Positions 19,619 through 28,730 are shown, counted from the stretch's first letter. The stretch: DNA of 64,000 nucleotides from Pseudomonas psychrophila HA-4 (GCF_000282975.1 NZ_ALJC01000038.1:86871-150870), one strand, 5' to 3'. A program made the numbers and translations. Notes: generated by a model not told the origin, from the sequence alone.

Positions 19619-19882
19619 CTAAATCGCCACTTCTTTCCTAGCATTCGGCATCACCGGGAACACGTTCGCCACCCCGGATGCCCCTCCATAAGGGCGCAAC
19701 ACCAAGCAGAACTTCTTGGGCAGTAACCACCCAGCCCGCAAGAGTTTAGATGACGGCGGCGGGTGATCTATTTGGCAAGCCTGACCAAAAATCTGTTGTC
19801 GGACCTGCGTCTGGGGTTTATTGCGGCGGATCCCGAGTGACCGATTGGCGCGAGCAAGCTTGCTCCAAGGGCTGCGTTTGAT
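19619..19882 (-). pseudogene. Start-less open frame, probable gene remnant
   Basis: Reading leftwards, 87 codons stay open between stops, ending at the TAG at 19619-19621, with protein-like content: LGIRRNKPQ, QQIFGQACQIDHPPPSS, GWLLPKKFCLVLRPYGG, ANVFPVMPNARKEVAI. There is no ATG in the first 77 codons and no ribosome site; only an internal TTG could start a 39-residue product. The right edge runs through a REP-like sequence (GAGCAAGCTTGCTC near 19852). It may be the remnant of a gene tail or a mobile repeat that happens to be open. I have a vague impression of similar tails elsewhere in Pseudomonas but cannot confirm it. Confidence 0.4.
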
Positions 19883-19908
19883 TTAAGGGCCGCCGTCTTG
19901 ATGGTTAA

Positions 19909-21219
19909 CTACAAAACTTCGCGTCCCAAGGTGTCTTTGAGAATGTCAAACATCGCATCCAGATCCGCCCGCCCAGTCACCAGTGCCGGTGCAAAAATGA
20001 TCGCGTCGCCCGTGGTTTTTACATGCAGCCCCGCGTCATACAACGCCCGCTGTGCCCGTGCGCCTTTGGCTCCCGGCGCCTGCCCAGGCGTCAGTTGAAT
20101 CCCGCTGAGCAACCCGTAACCCCGCAAGTCACTGACCTGAGCCAAGCCCTGTAGAGCCCTTAATGACTCCAGAAAATACGGCGCCAGTTGCGAGCCTTTA
20201 TTGAACACATCCTCGTCGCGGTAAATATCCAGCGAAGCCAACGCCGCCGCGCAGGCTACAGGGTGCCCGGAGTAGGTGTAGCCATGTAAGAGTTCCGGGC
20301 CGCCGTCTTTGCTGGCGTTGATTACCGTGTCGTAAACCCATTCGTCGACCGCCACCGCGCCCATCGGGATCGCCCCATTGGTCAAGGCTTTGGCCATGGT
20401 GATGAGATCGGGCTTAACCTCAAAGCTCTGTGCGGCAAACGCTTGTCCGGTGCGTCCAAAGCCGGTGATTACTTCATCGAAGACCAGCAAAATCCCATGT
20501 TTGTCGCAGAGCTCGCGCAAGCGTTTGAGATAGCCCACAGGCGGCACGTACACGCCAATCGAACCGGCAATCGGTTCTACAAAACACGCGGCAATGCTGT
20601 CTCCACCGTGCATGGCGATGATCCGTTCGAGGTCGCTGGCCAGGTCGGCGCCGTGCTGTGGTTCGCCCAACTGGTAGCGCTGATCTTCTTGCCAGGTATG
20701 GCGCATGTGGCTGACGTGGGGCAGCCCGCCCGCGGCAAACGCCTGGCGATTGCGCATCATCCCGGACAACGCGACGCCGCCGAAGTTGACCCCGTGGTAC
20801 GCCCACTCGCGGGACACAAAACGGGTGCGCTGGGCTTCACCGCGTGCGCGGTGGTAGGCCAGGGCAATCTTCATGGCGCTGTCGACCGACTCGGAGCCGG
20901 AGTTGGTGAAGAACAGTTTGTTCAGGCCTTGTGGCAGCAACTCGCTCAGGCGCTCGGCCAGTTCAAAGGACAGCGGCGAGGCACGCTGAAAATGCGGGGT
21001 GAAATCTAAGGTCAGCAGTTGTTTGTACACGGCTTCGGCAATTTCGGTACGGCCATGGCCGGCGGCGCTGCAAAACAGCCCGGAGCTGCCATCGAGCAAC
21101 TCGCGACCTTCGGCATTCCAGTAGCGCACGCCCTCGGCGCGGACAAACAACTGCGGTGCACGCTGGAACTCGCGGTTGTCAGTAAAAGGCATCCATTGGT
21201 GGTTCAGATTCGTCGCCAT
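19909..21219 (-). CDS. Class III omega-amino acid:pyruvate aminotransferase
   Basis: A 436-residue PLP enzyme of the beta-alanine/omega-amino acid:pyruvate transaminase family. Markers are NHQWMPFTDNREF at the N-terminus, SGSESVDSAMK (phosphate-binding), EWAYHG, FDEVITGFGRTG and the PLP lysine in TMAKALTNGAIPMGAV. It transfers the amino group of beta-alanine or related omega-amines to pyruvate. The ATG at 21219 (MATNLNHQW) is 8 bases after AGGAG; an upstream GTG at 21228 overlaps that ribosome site and is rejected. A permease and a short-chain dehydrogenase are encoded divergently, but no functional link is evident. Confidence 0.92.
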   Translation of the reverse strand: MATNLNHQWMPFTDNREFQRAPQLFVRAEGVRYWNAEGRELLDGSSGLFCSAAGHGRTEIAEAVYKQLLTLDFTPHFQRASPLSFELAERLSELLPQGLNKLFFTNSGSESVDSAMKIALAYHRARGEAQRTRFVSREWAYHGVNFGGVALSGMMRNRQAFAAGGLPHVSHMRHTWQEDQRYQLGEPQHGADLASDLERIIAMHGGDSIAACFVEPIAGSIGVYVPPVGYLKRLRELCDKHGILLVFDEVITGFGRTGQAFAAQSFEVKPDLITMAKALTNGAIPMGAVAVDEWVYDTVINASKDGGPELLHGYTYSGHPVACAAALASLDIYRDEDVFNKGSQLAPYFLESLRALQGLAQVSDLRGYGLLSGIQLTPGQAPGAKGARAQRALYDAGLHVKTTGDAIIFAPALVTGRADLDAMFDILKDTLGREVL

Positions 21220-21410
21220 GCGGGTCACTCCTGAGTGAAAGGACTGGGCGGTCCAGTTGCTCGCAGACTAGTCACGCCGAGGCCTGCGGTTTAGATCCAG
21301 CGAGGGTTTTCTATAGGTCCAGTCTTGGCACCATCGAAAGCCGCGGCTGGATCTAAGCCCCAGGTTTGCGGCTGACTACAGTGGCGCTATTGAGCACGCC
21401 GGAGCTGTGT

Positions 21411-22148
21411 ATGAACCCTGAAGTCTGTTGGGCCTTAAGCGCCGCGTGTGTGCTGATGGCGGCGATTGTTCGCGGCTTGACTGGCTTCGGTTTTGCCGCA
21501 ATTGCAGTGGTTGGGCTGGCGATGCTCGGTTCATTGCCGCGGGCGGTTGCGCTGGTGTTGTTTCTGGAAGTCGCCTCCAGCGTGCTGTTGTTGCGCAGCG
21601 CTTGGCGCGAAGCGGATTACAGGTTGCTCAAGCGCTTGTTGCTGGCTGCCACCTGTGGCGTGCCCTGCGGGATTTGGCTGTTGACCGGACTCGACAGTGC
21701 AGGCCTAACGGTTGGGGTGTATCTGCTGGTGGGGTTGCTGGCGACTCTTGGGTTGGCGCGGATCCGCTTGCCGATGGGTGAGGGTCGCGTGGGCGCCTGG
21801 TTGATTGGCGGCAGCAGCGGCGCATTGATTGCCGCATTCTCGATTGGCGGCCCGCTGGTGGTGGCCTGGCTCAGCCATTGCGGGCTGCGGGCGCAGGCGT
21901 TGCGGGCAACCTTGATCATGTTTTTTTTCGCCGTCGATATTGCTGCTCTGCTCGGGTTGGCGGCCGCGTCGGCAATTCCAGCGGGCACCGCTTGGCAAGC
22001 CCTGCTGATGTTGCCCGCTTTGCTGATCGGGTTGTGGTTGGGCCAGCACTTATTCCTGCGGATTCAAGCCGAGCAGGCCGCACGTTTCACTCAATGGCTA
22101 TTGCTGGTGCTGGCAGGCGTGGGACTGCTGGGCCGGGTGTGGTCCTAA
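21411..22148 (+). CDS. TauE/SafE-family membrane permease
   Basis: A 245-residue integral membrane protein with about eight hydrophobic segments and the family pattern VRGLTGFGFAAIAV near the N-terminus and GGSSGALIAAFSIGGP in the middle, the two repeated halves of TauE/SafE (DUF81) exporters. Members move sulfite, sulfoacetate or other organic anions across the inner membrane; the substrate here is unknown. The ATG at 21411 has GGAG ten bases upstream. The gene is 21 bp before the short-chain dehydrogenase gene, so both are probably one transcript. Confidence 0.87.
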   Translation: MNPEVCWALSAACVLMAAIVRGLTGFGFAAIAVVGLAMLGSLPRAVALVLFLEVASSVLLLRSAWREADYRLLKRLLLAATCGVPCGIWLLTGLDSAGLTVGVYLLVGLLATLGLARIRLPMGEGRVGAWLIGGSSGALIAAFSIGGPLVVAWLSHCGLRAQALRATLIMFFFAVDIAALLGLAAASAIPAGTAWQALLMLPALLIGLWLGQHLFLRIQAEQAARFTQWLLLVLAGVGLLGRVWS

Positions 22149-22169
22149 CGTTTTCAAAGGAGCCTTTTT

Positions 22170-22928
22170 ATGACCTCGACTGTGTTTATCACCGGCGCCA
22201 CCTCTGGTTTCGGCGAAGCCTGTGCCCGACGCTTTGCTGCTGCCGGTTGGTCGCTGGTGCTCACCGGGCGTCGGCAAGAGCGCTTGCATTCGCTAGCAGA
22301 CGAACTTTCGGCGCGCGTTGAGGTGCTGCCACTTGTACTCGATGTTCGCGACCGCGCTGCCATGCAATACGCTATTGAGCAACTGCCGCCCAGCTTCAGC
22401 ACCTTGCGTGGACTGATCAACAACGCCGGGCTTGCGCTGGGTACAACGCCAGCGCCGCAATGTTCGCTGGATGATTGGGAAACCATGGTCGACACCAATA
22501 TCAAAGGCCTGCTGTTTAGTACGCGTTTATTGCTGGCGCGCTTGATCGCCTATGGTGCCGGGGCAGGGATCGTGAATTTGGGATCGATTGCAGGTAATTG
22601 GCCGTACCCCGGCAGTCACGTGTATGGCGCGAGCAAAGCGTTTGTCCGCCAGTTCTCGCTCAACCTACGTTGCGACTTGCAAGGTACGGGTGTGCGGGTC
22701 ACCAACCTAGAGCCGGGGTTGTGTGAAAGCGAGTTTTCACGGGTGCGTTTTGCTGGGGATCAAGCCAAGTACGACTCGGTGTATGCCGGTGCTCAGGCCG
22801 TCCAGCCCGCCGACATTGCCGAGACCATTTTCTGGATTCTCAACCAGCCCAAGCACATCAATATCAATAGCCTTGAGCTGATGCCCGTGAGTCAGTCGTG
22901 GAGCAATTTTGCGATTGAGCGGGGTTAA
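22170..22928 (+). CDS. Short-chain dehydrogenase, YdfG-like
   Basis: A 252-residue Rossmann-fold oxidoreductase. It has the glycine-rich GATSGFGEA near residue 8, NNAGLALG, and the catalytic Ser-Tyr-Lys set with YGASK. The ending (HININSLELMPVSQSW) is typical of the YdfG group, NADP-dependent 3-hydroxy acid dehydrogenases acting on serine, 3-hydroxypropionate or similar acids; the true substrate cannot be told. AAAGGAG precedes the start. It is probably cotranscribed with the TauE-type gene. Confidence 0.9.
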   Translation: MTSTVFITGATSGFGEACARRFAAAGWSLVLTGRRQERLHSLADELSARVEVLPLVLDVRDRAAMQYAIEQLPPSFSTLRGLINNAGLALGTTPAPQCSLDDWETMVDTNIKGLLFSTRLLLARLIAYGAGAGIVNLGSIAGNWPYPGSHVYGASKAFVRQFSLNLRCDLQGTGVRVTNLEPGLCESEFSRVRFAGDQAKYDSVYAGAQAVQPADIAETIFWILNQPKHININSLELMPVSQSWSNFAIERG

Positions 22929-23004
22929 CACCCATCACTTGGAGCCGCAGCCTGCGGCAGCGGCCACTAAGTTAGTCAGCTTTCATGCCTGCTTTCCAGT
23001 GCGC

Positions 23005-23193
23005 TTACTCAACTCTCTGAAACAGGTTGGGTGTGAAGCCGCTCTGGGGGTTGGCCAGATTGCCTGCGCGACCCAATACGTTGCTGATGCGTTTTTCATA
23101 AACCACGAGTTGCGCTGCTTGCTCCTTTTTCTGGGTCGGAGTGAGCACGGTTGCATCGGGGTTTCTGGCGTTGGGAACAAAAGCCGGGGGCAC
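23005..23193 (-). CDS. Small hypothetical protein downstream of aaaA
   Basis: A possible 62-residue protein starting at GTG 23193, with GGAGG 7 bases upstream, in the gap after the aaaA stop. The sequence (PPAFVPNARNPDATVLTP, QKKEQAAQLVVYEKR, ending TPNLFQRVE) has ordinary protein composition with one likely amphipathic helix and no signal or membrane segment. I do not recognise a family. The frame also stays open upstream inside aaaA. It could be a genuine small gene cotranscribed with aaaA, or the remnant of a larger one. Confidence 0.42.
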   Translation of the reverse strand: MPPAFVPNARNPDATVLTPTQKKEQAAQLVVYEKRISNVLGRAGNLANPQSGFTPNLFQRVE

Positions 23194-23221
23194 CTTGGCG
23201 CCTCCGGCTAACCGCGATGGA

Positions 23222-25159
23222 TCAGAACAGCCATTGGGCGCCGATGGAGTAGCCGGTCTGGCTGCCTTCATCGTTACCCATACGGCCGTTGATCTCGGCG
23301 AACAGTCCTAACTGCGGGGTGATGGCGAGTTGGCTGCCGACTTGGGCGCGGCCATAGCTCTTATCGACACGGCCCAAGCGAGCGCCGCGTGCCTGGCCGT
23401 CGGCCTGGCTGGTCAGCAGTATGTCGTCCAGACGTCCGTCACCCATTTCCTTGACCCAAGCAATGTCGCCATAGGGTTGCAGGCTCATGCCAGCAGGCAG
23501 CTCGAAGGCGCCACGGGCGCGCCAGCCGAGGCTGGCTTGCAGTGAGTCAAAGCTCTGCTCTTCATAGGTGAGAGCAGTGCGCAGGTCTTGTTTCTCATGG
23601 AATTTGTCGATGCGGTAGTGGCTGTAGTCCAGACCGGCGAACGGGCCGCTTTTGAGTGGGCCGAAGTCGAAGTCATAACCGCCGATCACCCGGGCGCCAA
23701 GGCTGAGGGCGTCAGTCTTGCCGGTCAGTTTCTGGCTCAGCAGCACAGGCCCGCCGTTGGCCTGAATCACCAGATTACGCTTGCTGTCGAACTGGGTGGT
23801 GCCTGCGCTCAGGTCACCGGCCAGCCAGAGTGGGCCGCCGTCATTGAGCAAGGCGTAGATCGCCGCCTGCCAGCTTTCGCTGTCGAGTTTGCCACCGCGC
23901 TCCAGTTTGTCGCGCCCGTTCAGGTAGCTGAGGCTGGCGCCCACGCTCAGGCTGGTGGTCAGTTGGTAGTCGCCCAATGCATGCAGGCCAAGGCGGCGCC
24001 CTTCATTGAACGGGCCGCTGTCAGCAGTGTATTGCCCATCAATACCGATTTCGCCGTCGAAGCTACCCACGTCACGGCTGGCGGCTTGCAGCGTCAACCA
24101 GCGGCGATCGAGCAGGTTGACCTGGGCCTGATGCTGGCGTTGCAGGTTGTCTTGTTGAGCACGCGCGACCGCGCCGCCCGATGCTGTGGAAGCCATCAAG
24201 TCAGCGTTGGTCAACTCCAGCACCAAACGGCTGAGCAGTCGCGAGTAGTCGCGCAGGCGTTGGTCGATACGCTCTTGACCGAAGGCGTTGGTGAGGACGG
24301 TTTCGTTGTCTTTTTTCGGGTCATGCCACGTCGAACCCCCAGGGATAGCCGGGCTGTCTGTTTGGGTGTAACCGTCCAGATCGCCGAGTTCCCAGTTGGT
24401 GGCTTCGATGTAGAGAATGGGGATTTTCAGCGCTTCGAACGCTTCACCATCACTGCAACAGCCGGTGCCGGCAGGGTAGGCGGCATCGAGCCCAGGGTTG
24501 GTGAACAGGTTGATATTGAGCTCTTTGGCGAGCTTGAACGCGTGTTCGCGCAACGAGGTCAGGCCCGGGTTGTTGACGCTGTTTTGGCCCGAGTGGGCGT
24601 ACATCATGTCGCCGGTGATGAGGCTGTCGAGGTTGATCATGGCCAGCATGTTTTCGCGCTGACTGGCGTTCAAGCTTTTAACGAAGGCTTTGGAGCCTTG
24701 CAAGCCTTCTTCCTCAGCGCCAAAGCCGATGATTTGCAGGCCGTATTCCAACGGTACGCCGTTGAGGTTGCGGGCGATTTCGGTGAGTACGCTGGCGCCT
24801 GAGCCGTTGTCATCCAGGCCTTGTAGGGTTGGGCGGCCAAAGTAGGTATCGAAGTGGGCACCAACCACCACGTATTGCGGTTGGGTACCTGCTGCATAAG
24901 CAACCACGTTTTGCGAGCTGCGGCTGTTACCCGCGCCCCAGGAGAAATCCTGGCGGCTAATGCTGTAGGCATCGCCCATCTGGCTTTGCATCAAGTCGGC
25001 GGCACCGGCAAAACTGGCCGTACCCCGGTAGCGGCCAGGGTAGTCGTTTATCAGCTTATCGAGGGTAGTAGCGGCATGTTCGCCGTAGTTGTAAGCATGG
25101 CCTGAAGTTGACAACAGGGCGCCAGCAACACTGATAGCAAGTGCGAGGGGTTTAATCAC
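23222..25159 (-). CDS. aaaA: Autotransporter aminopeptidase (M28 family), AaaA-like
   Basis: A 645-residue surface protease. A signal peptide (KPLALAISVAGALLSTSGHA) precedes an M28 zinc peptidase domain (about residues 20-330) with AHFD, GLDDNGSGAS, AEEEGLQGS and INLDS metal and catalytic motifs. The C-terminal part (about 370-645) is an autotransporter beta-barrel ending in the aromatic QWLF. The layout and length match AaaA of P. aeruginosa, an aminopeptidase that removes N-terminal arginine at the cell surface. The GTG at 25159 is chosen because AAGGA lies before it and it gives a clean signal peptide; the frame is open 14 codons further upstream. Transcribed alone or with the small gene behind it. 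Confidence 0.92.
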   Translation of the reverse strand: MIKPLALAISVAGALLSTSGHAYNYGEHAATTLDKLINDYPGRYRGTASFAGAADLMQSQMGDAYSISRQDFSWGAGNSRSSQNVVAYAAGTQPQYVVVGAHFDTYFGRPTLQGLDDNGSGASVLTEIARNLNGVPLEYGLQIIGFGAEEEGLQGSKAFVKSLNASQRENMLAMINLDSLITGDMMYAHSGQNSVNNPGLTSLREHAFKLAKELNINLFTNPGLDAAYPAGTGCCSDGEAFEALKIPILYIEATNWELGDLDGYTQTDSPAIPGGSTWHDPKKDNETVLTNAFGQERIDQRLRDYSRLLSRLVLELTNADLMASTASGGAVARAQQDNLQRQHQAQVNLLDRRWLTLQAASRDVGSFDGEIGIDGQYTADSGPFNEGRRLGLHALGDYQLTTSLSVGASLSYLNGRDKLERGGKLDSESWQAAIYALLNDGGPLWLAGDLSAGTTQFDSKRNLVIQANGGPVLLSQKLTGKTDALSLGARVIGGYDFDFGPLKSGPFAGLDYSHYRIDKFHEKQDLRTALTYEEQSFDSLQASLGWRARGAFELPAGMSLQPYGDIAWVKEMGDGRLDDILLTSQADGQARGARLGRVDKSYGRAQVGSQLAITPQLGLFAEINGRMGNDEGSQTGYSIGAQWLF

Positions 25160-25526
25160 AACGTCTTCCTTGGAGTTATAAGTAGTAGGCAAGTAATCCA
25201 TTTGCAGGATGTGCGCCCTCTATTGGGCGTGTACGGCAGATTGACGCGCTGTATTAATCCTTTGTCGCTCCTGTATAAACTGGCGCAGTTTTTTGCGCCC
25301 GAACACGATCATTTAGATCAGGGCGTGGCTCGAAATTGGGCAGGATTATGCGTCAGCGCTGCGAAAAGTAGCACTTTGCTATTGGCCGTGAAGCCACAAG
25401 GTTGGATGGTTTTGGGAAGTGCTCGGCGAGAACGTAGCTTGTGTACTGCGTGGGAGCCGCAGCAGGCGGCGATCTGTTGAAGGTCAAAAGATCGCGAGCG
25501 TGCTCATACGGGGGGAGGGCGTTCGG
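25160..25526. other. Intergenic region between aaaA and the NmrA-like gene
   Basis: No gene is convincing; the plus-strand open frame 25202-25480 has no ribosome site. The left half should hold the aaaA promoter. The right half (about 25459-25505) contains a degraded REP-like segment with GTGGGAGCCGCAGCAGGCGG and AAAAGATCGCGAG, probably a transcript end for the minus-strand gene at 25527. Confidence 0.5.
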
Positions 25527-26414
25527 TCAGTAGGCAAAAGCACTGCGGTGCTTGTGTATAAAGTCTTCCCAACGCACGGGCTGGCGGCCGGTGATGGCCT
25601 CGAAGTTGTCACAGGTATCCCGCACGCCGGGGATGGTGTCTGCGGCCATGCGCTTGAAGTTGTCGTGCACACAGTTCATGTAGGCCATCTCGGCTCCTGC
25701 CGCGCGCATGTTTTCCAAGAACACTTCAGGTGGCTGTGCGTCGTAGCGAAAGGGCTGACCCAGCAGGCGAGTCATGATGTTTGCGACGTCGCCGTAGGAC
25801 TGAATGTCATAGCCCAAACGGTACGTTTGCCCCGCGTGTTTGTGCGGATGCAACAGGGTTTGCGCCGCTACTCGGGCAACGTCTTCGCCATCGACCCAAT
25901 TGAACGCGGTGTCACCCGTGTATTGCTCAATTACCCCGGATTTAACGGCTTGAGTGCCGTCATAGCTCAGCAGGTTTTGCATAAAGCATTCTGGGCGCAA
26001 GTGGGTGAACGAGAAGCCCGACCATTCAATGTAACGTTCTACCAATTGGTGCCAGACCCAATGGCCAATGGTGGTGTCATCGCGCCCGCACGCACCGAGG
26101 TGCACGATGTGTTGCACGCCGGCTTTTTTCGCTTGGTCCAGAAACGCTTTGCTTTGGCGCAGCATGTCTACGGTGTAGCCGGTGACGAGAAAGGCGCGAT
26201 CAATGCCTTGCAGCGCGGGTGCTAGGGTCTGTTCTTTGTCGAAGTCCATGATCGCTGTGCGAATGCCTTGCGCCTTGAACGGCTCGGCCTTGGCCTCTGA
26301 GCGCACGGCCGCGACCAAGGTGATGCTGTCGTCTGCCAACAGCAGGCGCAGGGTGTCACCGCCGATCTGGCCGGTGGCGCCGGTGATTAATACGGTGGGC
26401 TTGAGCGAGGTCAT
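25527..26414 (-). CDS. NmrA-like NAD(P)-binding protein
   Basis: A 295-residue atypical short-chain dehydrogenase. The N-terminal Rossmann motif GATGQIGGDT (about residues 12-21), VAAVRS and the segment HIVHLGACG are typical of the NmrA/YtfG group, which bind NAD(P) and act as redox sensors or quinone reductases. The C-terminal half (LRPECFMQNLL, FNWVDGEDVARVA) agrees. A catalytic YxxxK is not obvious. Divergent from a LysR-type gene with a 117-bp gap, an arrangement in which the regulator usually controls the neighbouring enzyme. Confidence 0.87.
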   Translation of the reverse strand: MTSLKPTVLITGATGQIGGDTLRLLLADDSITLVAAVRSEAKAEPFKAQGIRTAIMDFDKEQTLAPALQGIDRAFLVTGYTVDMLRQSKAFLDQAKKAGVQHIVHLGACGRDDTTIGHWVWHQLVERYIEWSGFSFTHLRPECFMQNLLSYDGTQAVKSGVIEQYTGDTAFNWVDGEDVARVAAQTLLHPHKHAGQTYRLGYDIQSYGDVANIMTRLLGQPFRYDAQPPEVFLENMRAAGAEMAYMNCVHDNFKRMAADTIPGVRDTCDNFEAITGRQPVRWEDFIHKHRSAFAY

Positions 26415-26531
26415 AAATACGCCTTATTGAGGATCAACGTCGTGATGCCCAAGCTTACTGGGGAAAATAGAGCCTATTTGCGATACCTTTTACCGAATTA
26501 CGTGAACTTAATTCACGAATAAGAGGTTGCC

Positions 26532-27446
26532 ATGTTTTCTTCCGAGCGCTTAAAAGGGATCGATGTCTTTGTCTGCGTGACCGACTCCGGCAGTTTTAAA
26601 GCGGCTGCCGAGCGCATGAACCTCACGGCGTCTGCGGTCAGTAAGGGCATCGCCAGGCTGGAAAGTCGGTTGCAAGTGCGCCTGTTTAATCGCACCACGC
26701 GGCGTTTGTCACTCACTGATGCGGGCGTGGCGTTTTACCAAACCTGTACCGGTGTGTTGGCTGAGCTGGAAGAGGCCGAATTATCGTTGCACGCTGAAAA
26801 CACCGAACCACGCGGTCGGATCCGCATTGACCTACCCGCCGCCTTCGGGCGTTTGCAGGCGTTGCCGGTGGTCTTGAGGTTCGTTCGGCAACACCCGCAA
26901 TTACAGCCGCACATTTCGTTTTCGGATCGTTTTATCGACCCGGTTGAAGAGGGTGTCGACATTGTGGTGCGGGTGGGCGGCCCGGATGTGTGGCCTGCGG
27001 CGTGGGGGCATCGTTATTTGGGCAGCGAGCGGCATGTGTTCTGCGCAGCACCGGCCTACCTTAAAAAGCACGGCGAACCCTTGACCGACCGCGATCTGGA
27101 GCGCCACGCGTGCGTTGCTTATGGTCGAGCAGACGGCAGCGTCAGCCCTTGGCGCTTTGCGGGTAGCCGCCCCGGTGAGATGGAGCTGCGGGTGATGCGC
27201 GCGCAGTTCGTTGTGGGCGATGGCGAAGGGCACGTCATGACGGTGCAGGCGGGATGCGGCATTGCGCAGTTGCCCACGTGGTTGATCAAGCAACAACTGG
27301 CAGACGGCACCTTGGTTGAAGTGCTTCCACATTTGGCCAGCGAAGGGCTGGCGATCAATCTGGTGTGGCCCAAAAGCCGCGAGGCGCTGCCCAAGGTCAG
27401 GGCGTTGCTGGATGCGCTGGCGGCGGGTTTGATGCCCGGTTTATAG
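26532..27446 (+). CDS. LysR-type transcriptional regulator
   Basis: A 304-residue regulator. The N-terminal winged helix-turn-helix (about residues 5-62, SFKAAAERMNLTASAVSKGIARLE) is intact and the substrate-binding domain (about 90-295) is of the CrgA/DsdC-like group (RIRIDLPAAFGR, GIAQLPTWLI). It probably controls the divergent NmrA-like gene. AGAGG lies just before the ATG at 26532. The end overlaps by 6 bases the end of the converging Lrp-type gene. Confidence 0.93.
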   Translation: MFSSERLKGIDVFVCVTDSGSFKAAAERMNLTASAVSKGIARLESRLQVRLFNRTTRRLSLTDAGVAFYQTCTGVLAELEEAELSLHAENTEPRGRIRIDLPAAFGRLQALPVVLRFVRQHPQLQPHISFSDRFIDPVEEGVDIVVRVGGPDVWPAAWGHRYLGSERHVFCAAPAYLKKHGEPLTDRDLERHACVAYGRADGSVSPWRFAGSRPGEMELRVMRAQFVVGDGEGHVMTVQAGCGIAQLPTWLIKQQLADGTLVEVLPHLASEGLAINLVWPKSREALPKVRALLDALAAGLMPGL

Positions 27447-27893
27447 CGGCAGCACGCGGTCATGAATGACGCTTTTCATCACCAGCGTGGAGACCAGTCG
27501 CTGCACGTTGGGCAGCGAGGTGAGGTGTTCATCGTAGAGGCGCTGGAAGGCGGGCAAGTCTTTGGCGATCACTTGCAGCAAATAGTCGGGGTCGCCGAAC
27601 AGTCTTTGCGCTTCGACGATCTGCGGGATCTGCGGCAACGCCGCCTCAAAGTCAGCGATGGCCTGACGGGTCACTTCGCGTAAGGTCACGAACACAATCG
27701 CTGAAAAACTCAGGCCCAGCTCTTTCGGCGCCAGCAGGGCGCGATAGCCCAGAATAACGCCCGACTCCTCAAGTGCCCGTACCCGCCGGTGGCAGGGCGA
27801 CAGGCTCAGCCCTACGCGTTCTGCGAGTTCAGTGAGAGACAATCGTCCATCGGCGTGCAGCTCGGCAAGAATCTTGCGGTCAATTCGATCCAC
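27441..27893 (-). CDS. Lrp/AsnC family transcriptional regulator
   Basis: A 150-residue protein with a helix-turn-helix (SLTELAERVGLSLSPCHRRVRALE, about 21-45) and an AsnC ligand-binding domain (about 65-145). A GTG start at 27893 (VDRIDRKILAELH) is preferred because AGAAGG lies 9 bases upstream; a TTG at 27914 is the other option. It is divergent from a LysE-type exporter gene, a pairing in which the regulator senses an amino acid and switches on its export. Confidence 0.91.
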   Translation of the reverse strand: MDRIDRKILAELHADGRLSLTELAERVGLSLSPCHRRVRALEESGVILGYRALLAPKELGLSFSAIVFVTLREVTRQAIADFEAALPQIPQIVEAQRLFGDPDYLLQVIAKDLPAFQRLYDEHLTSLPNVQRLVSTLVMKSVIHDRVLPL

Positions 27894-28038
27894 GTGGAAT
27901 AACCTTCTAATCAAGCAATAGCTTTAGGGGATAAACGAAAGATAATCCTAGCAGCATTTGCCTATTCTTCTACGGGCTGCTTTGGCTTTAAACGGCCTGA
28001 AGCACCCCCCACCCGGCCCCTGTAGAAGGTAGACCCCC

Positions 28039-28656
28039 GTGACTTTAAGCGTATTGGCCGCCTTTTGGGCGGTGTCTTTTTTGTTCATCATTACCCCCGG
28101 CGCGGATTGGGCGTACGCGATCTCAGCGGGGATACGCGGGCAGCGCGTCACCCCTGCGGTGGCGGGGATGCTCTCGGGCCACGTGTTGGCGACATTGATT
28201 GTGGCGGCGGGTGTGGGCGGCCTGGTGTCGCGCAATCCGATGATCCTCAGCGTGCTGACGATTGCTGGCGCTCTGTACCTCTTATGGTTGGGCGTCAGTA
28301 TGCTGCGCCGCCCCTCGGCCCCTGAATCAGGTCAGGTATTGGTCAATGACTCCTGGGGACGCTGGGCATGGAAGGGGCTGTGCGTCAGTGGCATGAACCC
28401 CAAGGTCTTATTGCTGTTTTTAGCGTTGTTGCCGCAGTTCACCAACCCGTCGTCCACGTGGCCCATTCCTGCGCAAATTGTGGCCTTGGGCGCACTGCAC
28501 GCGTTGAGTTGCGGGGTGGTGTACTTGATGGTGGGTTTCGGCGCCAAGGCCGTCTTGCGGACCCGACCCAGTGCGGCGAAAAATGTCAGCCGGGTGTCAG
28601 GCGCCGCAATGATTGTGATTGCCGGGGTATTGCTGGCAGAGCAAATGCTGCGTTAA
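28039..28656 (+). CDS. LysE/RhtB-family amino acid exporter
   Basis: A 205-residue inner-membrane protein with five to six hydrophobic segments and the family signature FIITPGADWAYAISAGIRGQR near the N-terminus and GMNPKVLLLFLALLPQF in the middle. These proteins export amino acids or analogues to avoid build-up. It starts with GTG, with AGAAGG 9 bases upstream. Divergent from the Lrp-type gene at 27441, its likely regulator. Confidence 0.92.
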   Translation: MTLSVLAAFWAVSFLFIITPGADWAYAISAGIRGQRVTPAVAGMLSGHVLATLIVAAGVGGLVSRNPMILSVLTIAGALYLLWLGVSMLRRPSAPESGQVLVNDSWGRWAWKGLCVSGMNPKVLLLFLALLPQFTNPSSTWPIPAQIVALGALHALSCGVVYLMVGFGAKAVLRTRPSAAKNVSRVSGAAMIVIAGVLLAEQMLR

Positions 28657-28700
28657 GCCTTGGCGGGGAGTCTGCAATCGACAGCATCCGCCATTCGGTT

Positions 28701-28730
28701 CCCTCTCTTTCGGGAGAGGCGTGGTGAGGG
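28701..28730. repeat. Short dispersed hairpin repeat (CCCTCTC...GAGAGG)
   Basis: CCCTCTCTTTCGGGAGAGG forms a tight hairpin and is followed by GTGGTGAGGGG. This resembles a dispersed CCCTCTC...GGGTGAGGG repeat known from many proteobacteria. It probably acts as a transcript end for the LysE-type gene. Confidence 0.55.

Noticed and set aside
23588..24802. 404-codon plus-strand frame opposite aaaA
   Set aside because: Complete overlap with the clearly recognisable peptidase/autotransporter gene; no ribosome site, no domain.
25202..25480. 92-codon plus-strand frame between aaaA and the NmrA-like gene
   Set aside because: No ribosome site, odd composition, and it overlaps REP-like sequence.
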